Part shown: piece after piece, positions 23,447-34,538 of the stretch
Layout: the number at the start of each line of letters is the position of its first letter
Position numbering within the stretch: position 1 is the first letter of the stretch
DNA from: Gambelia wislizenii
Lineage: Eukaryota; Chordata; Lepidosauria; Squamata; Crotaphytidae
Reading direction: 5' to 3'
Assembly (NCBI GenBank): GCA_030847615.1
Contig: JAUMIR010000001.1
Coordinates: 159,995,001 to 160,059,000, forward strand
Length of the DNA: 64,000 nucleotides
Made by a program: the position numbers and the translations under genes
The notes under the pieces: generated by a model
What the model saw: the letters and a program-made list of their open reading frames with translations, nothing else
The model's database searches: none
Told to the model about the DNA's origin: nothing

Positions 23447-23665
23447 GGAGCCTTGGTGGTGCAGTGGTTAAATGCTAGTACCACAAGCCACAAGGTTATG
23501 AGTTTGATCCCAGAGGGCTCCAAGGCTGACTCAGTGTTCCTTCCATAGGTCAGTAAAATGAGTACCCAGTTTGTTGGGGGCAATTAGCTAACAAAATTTT
23601 AAACTGCTTAGGGAGTGCTTTGGCACTGATAAGTGGTATAGAAATATCAATGCTATTGCTATTGC
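23447..23665 (+). mobile_element. tRNA-derived SINE, near full length
   Basis: The head 'gagccttggtggtgcagtgg' carries a box A-like segment, and 'gttatgagtttgatccc' corresponds to box B. The body is 'ggctccaaggctgactcagt', 'ggtcagtaaaatgagtaccc', 'gggggcaattagctaac'. It is the same family as 59860-60130, 35840-36040 (minus) and 14005-14155, with a different 3' tail ('gtgctttggcactgataagt'). Confidence 0.85.
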
Positions 23666-23689
23666 CTTATCTGTTCTCCCTCCCCATTT

Positions 23690-23835
23690 ATTCTCACAGA
23701 AACCTTGTAATGTAGGTTTGGCAGAGAAGCAGTGACAAGCCAATGACATTGTAAGCTTTGTGACTGGGCAGGGATTTGAATCTCAGCTTCCCTTTTCCCA
23801 GTCTAGCACTTTAAAACACTATACTGGAGCTTTCC
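23690..23835 (-). mobile_element. Ancient tRNA-SINE, minus strand
   Basis: On the plus strand it reads 'ttctcacagaaaccttgtaatg', 'taggtttggcagagaagcag', 'gggatttgaatctcagcttcc' and 'tctagcactttaaaacacta'. The reverse complement has the box B-like 'ttcaaatccc' and head of a reptilian tRNA-SINE with a MIR-like core. Confidence 0.5.
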
Positions 23836-23990
23836 AATACATGTATACTATGTAAATGGCATCAGGGCTGAACCATAGTGGCAAATTGCATCCCTATGCC
23901 ACTCGCACACCCTAAGCAGCTTCAGGACACATGTTTTACCACTGGAAGAAAAAATTTTGAGGATGTTGGGGACATCAGGGGTTGAACAGG

Positions 23991-24207
23991 TTCACACTAC
24001 TTTATTATAGCACTATGATTCCACTTTAATGGCTGCATTGTCTAGATTCCTGGGATCTGTAGTTTGGTGAGGCAATGGAGTTCTCTTACTGAGAGTTCTA
24101 AATACCCTTCCCTAAACTGCAAATCCCAGGATTCCATTGGATGTTGCCATAGAGTGGTGTCATAGAGCTATAAGTGGTGTCATAGAGCTATAACTGTGTA
24201 GAGTGAA
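23991..24207. mobile_element. Hairpin MITE (CACACTAC family) copy 1
   Basis: The left arm 'ttcacactactttattatag...attccactttaatggctgc' and a mutated right arm ending 'gagctataactgtgtagagtg' surround 'ctgggatctgtagtttggtg' and its inverse 'aaactgcaaatcccagg'. The right arm holds a tandem duplication of about 20 bp ('gtggtgtcatagagctataa' twice, 24154-24193). Confidence 0.75.
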
Positions 24208-25095
24208 AGAGCACGGTTAAGCATACTTCATTCCCACCATTGTCATTAGTACATTCAGTGTTTACCTACCAGAAGCTAGTGGTCCAAAATGGATTATGCC
24301 TCCCCCTGCCCCATGCTCCCTGTTATAAGACAGAGCAGCAATTACCACTTCTGTATATGAAGCACATTCATTTTAATTGGGTTTAATTCCATAAACAGAG
24401 GTGGTAGTAAAGCTGTTGACTTTCCAGTTACAGGCTGGATCCCTCTCCTGCAGTTTAGGAAAGGGTTTTTAGAATTCTCTACCAGAGAGCTCTAGTGCTT
24501 CACAAAATTACTAACACCAGGGTTCCATGAGGCATGATAATTTTTCAAATTTAGTATTTATTAGGGGAACATAACATAAACATAAGAACACACCTTCTGC
24601 CAGGGCAAACTCAAGAGTTTTGAAAAGTTATGTTTTCAGACTACCTTACCCAGAATCTTCAAGCTTTATGTAGCTTTTTCAGTTCTTCTCAAAGTATTTG
24701 TCCATCTATCTCAAATCTATTGGTTCTGCCTAGCAATATATTTATTTTCTTATACATGTGCTGATGATGATCACCAGCTTAGACAGCTTTAAAACAGGAT
24801 CAGACAAATGCATGCAGGATAAGGCTGTCATGTCAGTGGCTGGCTACTAATCATGGTGGTTCTGTATTACATGTGAATACTGGTTGCTAGGCAACATGAG
24901 CTGGAGAGGGATGTTGCCCTTGTCTTTTACTTGTGCTTTCCGCTGTGCATGTGTTTGGCCACTGTGGGAAAGAGGATGCTGGACTTGAGAGTCCTTTGGA
25001 CTAATCTTGTAGGGTTCCCCTATGATCTGTTACCTGACCTTTTTGACTAAAATAGGAGTGAAGTCCCTCCCTAACTTCATTAAACTGGCAATGTA
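24208..25095. other. Unassigned DNA
   Basis: No gene recognised. The stretch ends at the TA that flanks the Tigger-like MITE. Confidence 0.35.
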
Positions 25096-25260
25096 TAGTG
25101 GGCCCTCCAGAACCACGGGGGGGGGGTCAATTCCGGGACCCCCTGTGGATGCCAAAAAATGCAGATGGTCAAGCCCCATAATATTCAATGATGCCAGTGT
25201 GAATGCACACACTTCATCATAACTGTGGATTGGGAGCCTGCTGATATGAAGGGCCTCCTG
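25096..25260. mobile_element. Small Tigger/pogo-like MITE with TA duplication
   Basis: The left end 'tagtgggccctcc' and right end 'gaagggcctcctg' are inverted, with TA on both sides (25094-25095 and 25261-25262). Inside are 'accccctgtggatgcc' and 'cataactgtggattggg', the 'ccgcgg/tggat' motif style of this MITE group. It is related by ends to the element at 17378. Confidence 0.75.
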
Positions 25261-25379
25261 TAATACCAAACAAAGAGTTTACCATGAAGCATTATGTTTA
25301 TCAGACACTGATTACTGAGTCAATATTGGCAATTTTTTTTTTAATGTGATTTTAGATTAGCTTTTTTAAAAAATTTATA

Positions 25380-25800
25380 CTGGTTTAATACCTTTTTATG
25401 GGGGAGGGTGGGTGTGGTGGTGTTTAGGGATTTTAATCTGCATTTGTATTTTAATTGTTGTAAGCTGCCCTGATTGTTTTTAACAGAGGGGCGGGGTAAT
25501 AATAATAATAATAATAATAATAATTATTATTATTATTATTATTATTATTTAAGCATTTATAGCCCATCTTTCAGGCCACACAAAGCCCCCAAGGTAGTAT
25601 ACAATAGTAAAAGCAGTAAACTAGCAACTAGCAGTAAACTGGCAATAAACTAGATTGATAGCTTAGCTATCATTAAAATCTTAGCAGAAGTTGACCTTAC
25701 ATTCAAATAATTAAGAGCTGAACAAAAAGACATCTTCACTGCCTGCATGTAAGTGAGTAAAGATGGAGCCAGCAGCACCAAAGATGAAGAAATTCCACAA
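25380..25800. mobile_element. Two converging LINE-type tails joined by an ATT palindrome
   Basis: On the plus strand, 'attttaattgttgtaagctgccctg' and 'aggggcgggg' lead into (TAA)n. This is followed directly by (TTA)n and 'aagcatttatagcccatctttcag', 'aaagcccccaaggtagtata', the minus-strand form of a similar tail. The palindromic microsatellite spans 25497-25550. Confidence 0.6.
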
Positions 25801-28251
25801 CTAGTGTGTTGCTACAGAGAAAACCTGTCCACTGTTCCCACCAAATCAGCCACACTTCATGGTGGGATCCACAACAAGGCTTCCGAAGCAGTCTGTAAAC
25901 TATTTGCCATTCTCCCTATCAGCTAATACCAAAGCTTGGAAACTTAGGAGATTTTCACATGGGTAATATATTTCAAGGAGAGATCTGGGCAGAAACGGGG
26001 CTGTTCCTAAAGCAGCACCCCGTTTCACACGCCCCCTACCTTCTCTCGATCTTGCGTCGTCTTTGTTCTGTGCAGCTTCCAGTTCCCTCCCGGTATCTTC
26101 CATCATTTTTAATAATGAAGGTTCCAGGAGCTGCCATTGTTGATTTCACGGGAGCAATTGTGCACTATTTTTGAGCAGCAGAGCAAAATAATAATAATAT
26201 TTTTTTAAAGCAGAAGATTGTTCTTCCATATCTCTGATTTAACAAGGTGGAAAAAGGGAAACAGAGGGAACTTTTGGGGAATAATAACTAAGGTAATTCA
26301 CTCATGGCCACCATCTTTACTCACAGGCACGCTCCACGTGAACTACAAATATGAATAGCTTCCTATGTCAGTGGTCTGGTGAATGCATCATGGAGACAAT
26401 TGAATGCTGTTGTGATGGTGAGTTAATGTGTTATTTTCTGCAATTAATTGTCCCATTTGGCTGAGCCCTAGTATTCTAGAAAGGAAACAATTAAGACATG
26501 GACCACTGGGACCACATCTGCCCAGGATGAGGCACAACTGATATACCAGTTGAAGCAGGGCCAAAGTATTAGTGGCTACAGCAGCCACCTTAGAATCTAT
26601 GAGTCATGCTGGATGCAGAAGCAACCCCAAGGTTCACCCTGATCTTTCAAAGGGAGTGAAACTCCACCCAGAACAGGTTGTATATATTTATTTTAAGGGA
26701 GAAAAGGTATGTATTCAGAACAGGTTGCAGTCCCAATCCTAGGTTGGTTTATCTGGTGACTGCTAAACTAGGCACAAGCATAATGGAATAAATAATAAAT
26801 GCTACTATTACTGATGTGCCAGAATCATAAGACACGAAGTCCATGAGATCCTTATCCCTAATGTCAAAATCAATTATTTTTTATATATTAAAAACTCTAT
26901 TAAATATATCATTGAAACATGTAATAACAGAAATTATGTCCTCAGTTTTAGACTTTGGGTATTCTATTTTAAATGAGAAATAAAGGAAACATTGGCTGGT
27001 TGAGAGTATTGGTTTAGTCATACTTTGAACTATTCCTGCTCTGTTTTATTGGTACTGAAAATTTTATAATATATTTGGGATTCATTTATATACTTACCAT
27101 GGGAATTTTTATGGGTTTGGAGCTGAAAACCTCCAAGAGTTCATTGAAGAGTGTGATTTGCAATTGGCAAATTTTCCGACTATATTTTTTTTTGATAAAT
27201 TATATTTTGCTTCTCTGGAATTCTAACCAGAAAGTAATTTTTTCTGATGTGAACAATAAAATATATGAAAAGTGTGGGATGTTATCGCTTTTTCAAAAAC
27301 CAATTGCACAATATGTGTTAACAGGTCCAAGCCAACTTTAATATCTCAGGAGCCAATCAATTTGTAACTGAAATTGCAGCCCACTGTGGGAATTTAACAG
27401 TGTGTGAGAGACATACAGTTATGGAACATAATAAATCACACTGTTCAAGAAATATTACAGAGTTTGGCTTATATGCAATGTGAATGTCCAGCAATGACCT
27501 GATGTATTTGCCTTGACTCAGCTGGCCAATTAATCAGATCCTATATGTAGACATAAAAATATTACCTGCATAATTTGTGCTGTCTGCTGGCATTATGTTC
27601 ATTTCTCCCATTTAAGCTGAAGGTCTGGATCACCATTGGTCCAGTTTCACATGTCTGAAAAGGCCAGGGTTGAGTACCAAGACTTGCAAAGAGGCCCAAA
27701 GCCAGGCAGAAGATCAGCAAATGTCCTATATCAACCCAACAATTATACATTCTTTGAAGAACCTACCAAGAAGAGCCAATGCCCACATTTGGAAAACCAT
27801 ATCTCAGTTTAAATAAGTCAGGATATGAATATGAAGTCAAGCTATACATTCACTTACATTAGGAGTGGAAACTGTAGGAAGTGACATATTCCTAGTTGGT
27901 TCAAATTTCATGCAAAGGGAGGAATGAAGCAGTTGTATGCAGACAGGCTCACAATCAGGAGTAGGCAAGGGACACAATTACTTCCAGTACCAACTATACA
28001 GGGAGACATTTTCTGTATACAACTAGCAACCAACAAGGTGGACAGAAGGGTAAACAAGGGAGACAAGTGAAGAAGAAGAGGGAGGATACATGGCTTTTTG
28101 AGAGGCAACCCAGGAACACAGGAAGAACATAGCACTGCAGCTTTTCTCTTATAGTGCTGCCACATCTCCTTCTGGCCAAGGTACAGGATCATGTGACAGA
28201 AAGGAAGAAGCTAATGGAGGGGGGAGGTATGCATTCCCATCAATCTCTCAT
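25801..28251. other. Unassigned DNA, possible worn MITE at its start
   Basis: 'aggagattttcacatggg' at 25947 resembles the GGAGATT MITE ends, and 25980-26160 is GC-richer with an inverted 'aacggggctg...accccgtttc'. The right end is not convincing. The remainder (26350-28251) has no gene or repeat that I recognise. Confidence 0.35.
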
Positions 28252-28503
28252 TAGGCCATTAGATCCTGCCTGATCTTGGAAGCTGAGCAGGGTCAGCTCT
28301 GGTTAGTACTTGGATGGGAGACTACCAAGGAATACCAGGTGCTATAGGCCATATTTCAGAGGAAAGAACTGGCCAAACCACCTCTGAGTATTCCTTGGCT
28401 AAGAAAACCCTGTGAAATTCAATGGGTTGCCATAAGCTGGCAGGTGACTTGAAGGCTCATGTGTGCATGTACACACATGTACACACACACACGCACACAC
28501 ACA
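28252..28503 (+). mobile_element. 5S rRNA-derived SINE
   Basis: 28252-28350 matches the 3' two-thirds of vertebrate 5S rRNA: 'ctgatcttggaagctgagc', 'agggtcagctctggttagta', 'cttggatgggagactacc', 'gaataccaggtgctatagg'. The Pol III internal control region (A block, intermediate element, C block) is recognisable with few changes. A non-5S tail follows ('ttccttggctaagaaaaccc', 'gccataagctggcaggtgac', 'cttgaaggct') and ends in a CA microsatellite. The joined tail shows a SINE and not a 5S gene. Confidence 0.85.
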
Positions 28504-29859
28504 GAGTCCCGCCTGTCTTTCATCAGTCTCCAGGTTATGTTTGTGGGGAAGCAAACAAAACTCCCAAAAGGCTTCTTGTCAACACCTTTGGGGTAGGAAG
28601 GGCAGTTTCTTGCCCCCCCTTCAACTGATACCAATAGGATATAAATGCAATGGGAAGTTGCTTACAGAGGTATAAATTGGGATATCTTTTAAATGCAAGA
28701 AACAAAAAATAATGGGTGAGTGAGTGTCAAGAAGGGGGACAGAAGGCAGCTGTGGAGTGGGGAGGCTGCAAAAATCTTTTCAGTGCTGTTCAAGAATTAA
28801 TATCGTCAACTTAGTTTTAAGTGTGTCAAAACTGAACTTTGCCTAATGCACCCAAAGTATGCCTTGTGTACAGGAACACAAGGTTTGTTCATAACTGAGA
28901 TTATGAAAGCTGATTCATACTTCCTCTGCATAAAGCCCTTCCTCTTTTATGATGCCATTTGGCCAAACCTCTTCCTCAGTCCCCCATTATTATTTTCTTT
29001 ACGCAGAAAGAGACATGGAATTGCATGCTTCCTTCTACTTGGAGAAAGCCCTTTTTATGCATCCCTTATTATTATATGGTAACTTTTATCTCCAATCTCC
29101 TTCCTCATTCCCCATTAGGAACATGAGCAAGATGGGAGGAAGGTGAACCCCACATGAGGGGGAGAGGGAGCTCTGTCTCCACCTTCTGCCACATGATTGG
29201 CTTGGCACAAAAGCACAGCAGCAACTGGTCTCTCTTTGGGGAGGCCATCAAACATCCCCTCCCCCGCAGCACCCTTCAGCTGCACAGGTACGGGGACTCA
29301 AGTCCACTGTTATCTTCAATCAGGCATTGAACATAATGATGGGTGTCCACCTGGCACAGGTTCCCTTTGGGGAAGGTGAGTAGGGCTGGGTAAATCCAAT
29401 GGTTGTCTCTGAGATGACAGCAGGATTTCCCCCGCTTCTGCTTGCCTTTGTCATTAGGAACATGAGCATGGTGGGAAGAGAATTGCTATGAAATCTCTGA
29501 TCTGAGACTGGAAGTAACAGAGGGTCCCATCCTGCTATGTCACCTTGCTTAGAGTTGGGGCTTCTAGAACAGAGAGAGATTTGTACAGAACATATCCCCC
29601 ATGCTCTTTGTAGGAAGAATTGGGACCTCTGTAAAATGGGTTAGTATCTGGAGGTTGGAAGTTCCCTTTACCTGCTATTAAGCTAAGATGCAATGGTCAG
29701 AAGGTGACCGCTCTAATCTACCATTTGCAAGAGAATGCCAGGTTGCTTTCCCTGACTTTTTGTTCAGTTTTATAGATTGTGTTGGTGGGTTAATGAAAGC
29801 CTGACATAAAAATACTCCCACTTAGTGGAAGCTACACACTGGATAATGTAGGTCAGTTA
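28504..29859. other. Unassigned DNA
   Basis: No gene or repeat borders recognised. It ends with the TTA flanking the MITE at 29860. Confidence 0.4.
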
Positions 29860-30440
29860 GGAGATTATCAGACAGGAACACAAAAAGCATTCCTGTCCCA
29901 CAATCTCCAATCCCATCCCTGTCCCGGCACAATAACCCTCCCCACCACATTTACCTTCTCTCCCATCAACAGGCAGCCCAGGAATGAACAGAGCTCTAAT
30001 GGAGCTCTGTTCACTTCCTGGATTGAAATCCCACCCATTCTCGTGAGAAGATACAAGTGTGGGGAATTCAAAAATAAAATGTTAAATAACAAAAAAAGTT
30101 ATGCCAAGCACAAAAACACATGTTAAAACTTCCAAGTAAACCAGGGAAGTTTTAAAAAACTGTCACTTACTTGGATGTCCCAATCTCACACGGAAGTGTT
30201 CTGGCAGAACCTCCCATTGTCACGGCATTCATGAGAGTTAAATGGCCCGAGGTTTCACACACCAGCAACGCTGGCACCAAATCACAATGGGGGAGCTATT
30301 GATGACTCAGCCCGTCAATAAAAAGAAATGCCATAAGGAAACCAGAAGAATGCAAAAGGACATCATCATCTGATATTGGTGTCCTTTTGCCTTCCTTTGG
30401 TATCATTATGGTGGCACATTAGCCACATATGATAATCTCC
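29860..30440. mobile_element. Long MITE, GGAGATTATCAGAC ends (copy A2), TTA duplication
   Basis: The left end GGAGATTATCAGACAGG and right end 'gataatctcc' are flanked by TTA on both sides (29857-29859 and 30441-30443). The interior matches 11360-11933 and 53545-54155 block by block. A 3-bp TTA duplication with G-rich ends is what PIF/Harbinger elements make. No transposase or Myb-like frame is present. Confidence 0.9.
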
Positions 30441-30459
30441 TTAGTCAGAGGTGCTAGCA

Positions 30460-30602
30460 CAGTGACTCTTGATCTATGACCCTACAGATCTTTTCAACTT
30501 CAACTCCCACAAGCCCCAGCCAGCATGGATGATGACAAGGGATTCTGGGAATTAAGTTAATATCCAAAACATCCAGGAGGGGGAAAAGGTTGGGAACTAT
30601 TG
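30460..30602. mobile_element. hAT-like short MITE
   Basis: The start 'cagtgactcttgatct' and end 'aggttgggaactattg' are imperfect inverted ends. 'acttcaactcccacaagccc' and 'gggattctgggaattaa' form the inner arms. The flanks tgctagca and tgggagca match at 6 of 8 positions, compatible with an old 8-bp hAT duplication. Confidence 0.6.
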
Positions 30603-31118
30603 TGGGAGCATAATAATAAATTAAGGATCAATAACTTGAACCACAGAGGAGGCAACTCATGATCAGCATGGAAATGTCTTAATTGACAAACTATCAACCC
30701 AAGATATTATTCTCTTATAATACTCAGGAGTGCAATACATGAGTCTCCCTGCCCTTCACCCTTTTCTCTCACATATAATTAAAATAATGTTTCCAAATAT
30801 TATATAGATTCATTACCCAGGAAATAATATATTATATTTTATACATGCTTTTTTAAATGAGAGAAATAAGTTATATTTAACCTCACTGTGCTGGCATCTG
30901 CTGCTGGTTTTTTTTTTGTTTTTGTTTTTTTAAATACTCTTATTTTTCTATAATAATTAAAAATGGAAAGAGCTCATGTATATGTGTTTGGGAGTAAATA
31001 TGGCATTTTTGACAGTATATATGTATAGCTGTCTGAATCTAATTTCTTTTTGGCTGGTATAAATACATAGGGAACAGAAGTTTCATTTCATTAGTAGAAA
31101 GGAGGGAGGAAGGGAGGG

Positions 31119-31850
31119 ACTGTCATGCTCCATGAGGCTGATGAAGGTATGGAATCAGAGGAGGAGGAGGACATGGCAGAGAATGGCCCTATGACCCTGA
31201 CACAGGTTTATCTACACCTGTGCCAGCAGGGAACCCTGCCAATCTAGAGGCTCGAACGGAGGAAGAGCCTGGTCTGAGTGGGTTGGCATCAGTCCCAGCA
31301 GAGAGTCCTGCCCACTCAGATAAGGATGAAGAGGAGAGGGACTTACCTCCACAATCGCATACCCAGCAGCGAGCTCAAAAGGAGGCTCAAACAAGGTCTC
31401 TGAGAATTTATAAAAAGAATTTGCTCATTAAGAAACACCTGGCAAAGCCTTAGTTGCTTTATATAGGCTAGAAAAGGCAATGGTGTTGATCTTTGTCAGA
31501 GATCAACTGATCTTCCTTGAGAAAGCTTCCTGCTGACTTCATTGCCTTGATCCTTGCTGCTTTGACTCATGCTTTGACCCCAGACTGTTCCTGATTACTC
31601 TGCTGCTATTGAACTTGTGCCTCAACCTTGGATTGTTCCTGATTACTCTGCTGTCTGTTTTCTACTACTCACAGACTGATTTAGACCCACGCTGCCTGTC
31701 AGCCTTTGACTTTCTGGACTGTGTTTTCATTCCAGTGTGCTCATTAAAAGCTGGCCACCTTCTGAGATATTTGCTGTTTATATATACTTTGCTGGCTGGT
31801 TTCAAGCTTTTCCGGATAGGAAGGGAGGGAGGGAGGGTAGGCTGTCAGAC
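31119..31850 (+). mobile_element. Candidate solo LTR
   Basis: A block of about 730 bp starts TGTCATGCTCC, with 'tttatataggc' (possible TATA) at about 31460, a C/T-rich part with repeated 'gattgttcctgattactctgc' (31583 and 31630), and 'attaaaa' (possible polyadenylation signal) at 31743. Both sides abut 'ggaagggaggga'-type purine repeats (31108-31121 and 31816-31832). This fits a solo LTR, but the end and duplication are uncertain and no internal gag/pol is present. Confidence 0.35.
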
Positions 31851-31890
31851 ATAAAAAATACAGCAAGGGCTGGTAACTCCAAAAGAAGAG

Positions 31891-31950
<60 letters not shown>

Positions 31951-31952
31951 TC
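31891..31952. repeat. (TTTC)n microsatellite
   Basis: About 15 uninterrupted tetramers. The plus-strand frame with repeated Phe-Leu-Ser is an artefact of it. Confidence 0.95.
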
Positions 31953-32829
31953 ATACAGGAGTTTTGTCTTGTGCATTAAATGCAAAAGCAAAAGGCAAAT
32001 TCAGCTTGTTGTACGTATGGGTTACTTCCCTACCCAGAAGGCCTGGATTTTTAATTGGCAAATCAATGTGGAAAAGCTAGGCACATGTGAACCAAAGCAT
32101 TTTATTAGTCCTTATAAACTGTGCTTAAGTAAATGATGGCTAGGAGGAAGCACTACCATTAAATAAGCAATATAGAAAGAGGAGTCACAGCCCCTTCCAA
32201 CCAGTTTTAAGGCTGAATGAGCAGAAGTGCATACCAGCACACTGAATTCTGGTATGTCCACGTTGACCTGCCAGCTTGCCTGTCTGATTGTCCTCTACCC
32301 ACTGTAAATACTATTGCTACCATCACCTCCTCCTTAACTGCCTGGAAAAAATTAACAAGACATTACACAGGTGGGTGGTTAAGACTGAAAGTGACAGCAC
32401 TGCTCAAAGTGAGGTAATTGGATGCACAAGCCATGCCTGGCTCCAAGTCTGTAAAAGGTTGGAAACTGGGTTTGAGGGGTAGAAAAGAGGCTGTTTCATT
32501 CCACTGGCTTTTCCCATCTCAGGTGTTTAAGTGCAGGGAGCTTTCCTAAATATACACTACCAGAGGCCAGGAGCAGAAGATAACCAACAATAGCAAACAG
32601 ACAAGTGAACCACAGCAAAGGGGCCAAGATGCAAGATCAGGGCCTGCTAAAGATATGTGACTGCCTGAACAATGACAGCCTTCTCTCGCCATTCAATTCT
32701 GAGAAGCTAAATGGACTAGCAGGTGAATGTTGCTTCAGTACCAGCAACAGAACAATGCTTCCCTCAGCACCTGAGGCCAAAAGTCTGTCTTAAAGGACAT
32801 AGGGAAGGGCATGTGGCGTATGAGTCTCT
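31953..32829. other. Unassigned DNA
   Basis: No gene recognised. The 62-codon frame at 32605 has an even amino-acid mix but no known domain, splice context or homologue that I can name. Confidence 0.4.
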
Positions 32830-33453
32830 GGGCCCATCTACATGAGGGCGGAAAATGAGAATTGATTAATACTCATGCAAATTTAAAGCAGGATTGACTT
32901 GTCTAACGGTGTTTGGCAAAATCGCAGGAATGCAAGGCTTGCCGCTTTTGCTGTCCCAACGGGCATGCCTGCGATTCAAAATGGCTGCTGCAACTCATAT
33001 TTTTATTTTGTCAGTTGCTGCCGCCAAACGGTATCTTTTTTTAAGGGGTGAAAGTTCTTTATTCCATCTAAATAAAATAAAAAATACGAGAAAAGGGCTA
33101 TTTCGTTGTTTCAGCACACTATTGCTAAGGTGAAAATCCAAGATGGAGGTTCCAGGGTTCTTGCCTTCTTAACAAGCCCCACCCCCTGCTCCCATCCAGC
33201 CAATCAGCTTTCTACTTCTACTTTTCTTGGGCTATGTAAATAATTTCAATCACTTGTCCTAATGGTCGATCATGCACATTCCCCATGGAGTTTAAAAAAA
33301 ACATTGGGGAAATCCCCAAAGGCTTTTCCTTTGGGGTTTATGGTGGATTTGGATCATCTCCTCCTGAATATGGTGGAATTATGTGGGATCCCAGTAGGAC
33401 AGGTAGGATTCTAAGTGAATTCTAAGAGGATGATTTTCACCATTTAGACAGGC
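32830..33453. mobile_element. MITE, GGGCCCATCTACATG ends (family T1, copy 1)
   Basis: The left end is 'gggcccatctacatgagggc' and the right end 'ttcaccatttagacaggc' (inverse GCCTGTCTAAATGG). Short flanking repeat: tctctg at 32825-32830 and 33454-33459. The body aligns with 61062-61685: 'atgcctgcgattcaaaatgg', 'tttcagcacactattgct', 'tccccaaaggcttttcc', 'tatggtggaattatgtggga'. It contains a CCAATCAG box at 33200-33207. No protein. Confidence 0.75.
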
Positions 33454-33627
33454 TCTCTGTTTTCCAAGACAGAGGAAAGACCAGGGGGCGCAGGAGGAAC
33501 AGCCAGGAGATTGTGCCCCCACTCCTTGCATCTACTGCCTTTGATTATTGCTTTATTGTATCCAATGGTGACTCTTAGGACTACCTTATAAAGGCCTACA
33601 TTAGCTATGGTCTGAACTATGATACAT

Positions 33628-33720
33628 GTCTATTTCATTTCATTTCATTTTATATTTATATCCTGCCTTTCCCTTCATTCACTGGGACTCAAAGTAACTT
33701 CCAATAGTTAAAACAAACAT
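33628..33720 (-). mobile_element. LINE/SINE tail, minus strand
   Basis: A CATTT microsatellite followed by 'tatttatatcctgcctttcc' and 'ctgggactcaaagtaacttcc' is the reversed reptilian LINE-type tail. Similar short tails lie at 41951-41985 and 44108-44290. Confidence 0.5.
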
Positions 33721-33728
33721 TGGACATT

Positions 33729-33890
33729 GGAGATTATCAGATGCTTGAAAAAAGCCCCAAAGGAACTTGTGAGAATGACGTCCCTGTACTGGGAAGGGTT
33801 CCTGGTATTGCACACGTCGTCCTCCTGGCATGCTTGCTCCGTCCTCCCTCCATGCTGAAGTGATGAAAAAGGTGCTGCTTTTCCTTAGCG
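33729..33890. mobile_element. Half of a subtype B MITE
   Basis: GGAGATTATCAGATGCTTG begins a match to the left half of 12260-12568 ('aaagccccaaaggaacttgt', 'gacgtccctgtactgggaag'). The match fades after 'gtgctgcttttcctt', so the right half is deleted or diverged. Confidence 0.65.
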
Positions 33891-34486
33891 GAAGTAGTAT
33901 GTCCTATCCTTTGAGCATTATGACAAAAAACAACCCTGGAAAAATAGAAATAGGAATAGAAACAATATGTGAAATGTTGAAGATGGATTCTGGCAGAGGA
34001 GCATACAGAGAGAGGCATGTTCCATGACCCCATGGAGGGGAAAGTGGGAATGGCAGAGAACCATGCCCATACCATACCTCAAGGGAGGGAAAAGTATGGT
34101 TGAAAAGAAACATGAAGATTTGGGACAGTGCTACAACCAGCAACAAATGAAGGCCAAAAACTCAATAAGTTGTGGGGATGACTGTATGTGGGAGTGGAAA
34201 AATTATTGCAAGGCATGACAACTCTATAGAGAATGCTCCAACATTTCCTGGATGTAATGGGCAGTCTGAAGGAGCCCTAAGCTAATGTTCTGTGTAAAAC
34301 CTGTGTGCTATTAGCTGAATAGCTGTTTTCCTTCCTCTAGGTTTACATAAACAAACAAAAATAATTTATCAGGGTATGAACAGAATTAAGACTTGGTTTT
34401 GGTCCAGTCTTGGCAGTTGGCACCTGCCTTTGTGGTAAGCTAAACCATCTGGGACTAAACTGTGGAATTCCTACTCGAGGTCTAAT

Positions 34487-34538
<52 letters not shown>

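Noticed and set aside
25947..26345. Possible further GGAGATT MITE
   Set aside because: The left end fits (aggagattttcacatggg), but no convincing inverted right end or family interior was found, so it is mentioned only in the unassigned block.
28252..28350. 5S rRNA gene
   Set aside because: The 5' third is deleted, it has substitutions, lacks a T-run terminator after the 5S end and continues into a SINE tail.
32605..32793. 62-codon frame with balanced composition, possible exon
   Set aside because: No domain, no clear splice sites and no family resemblance that I can defend.
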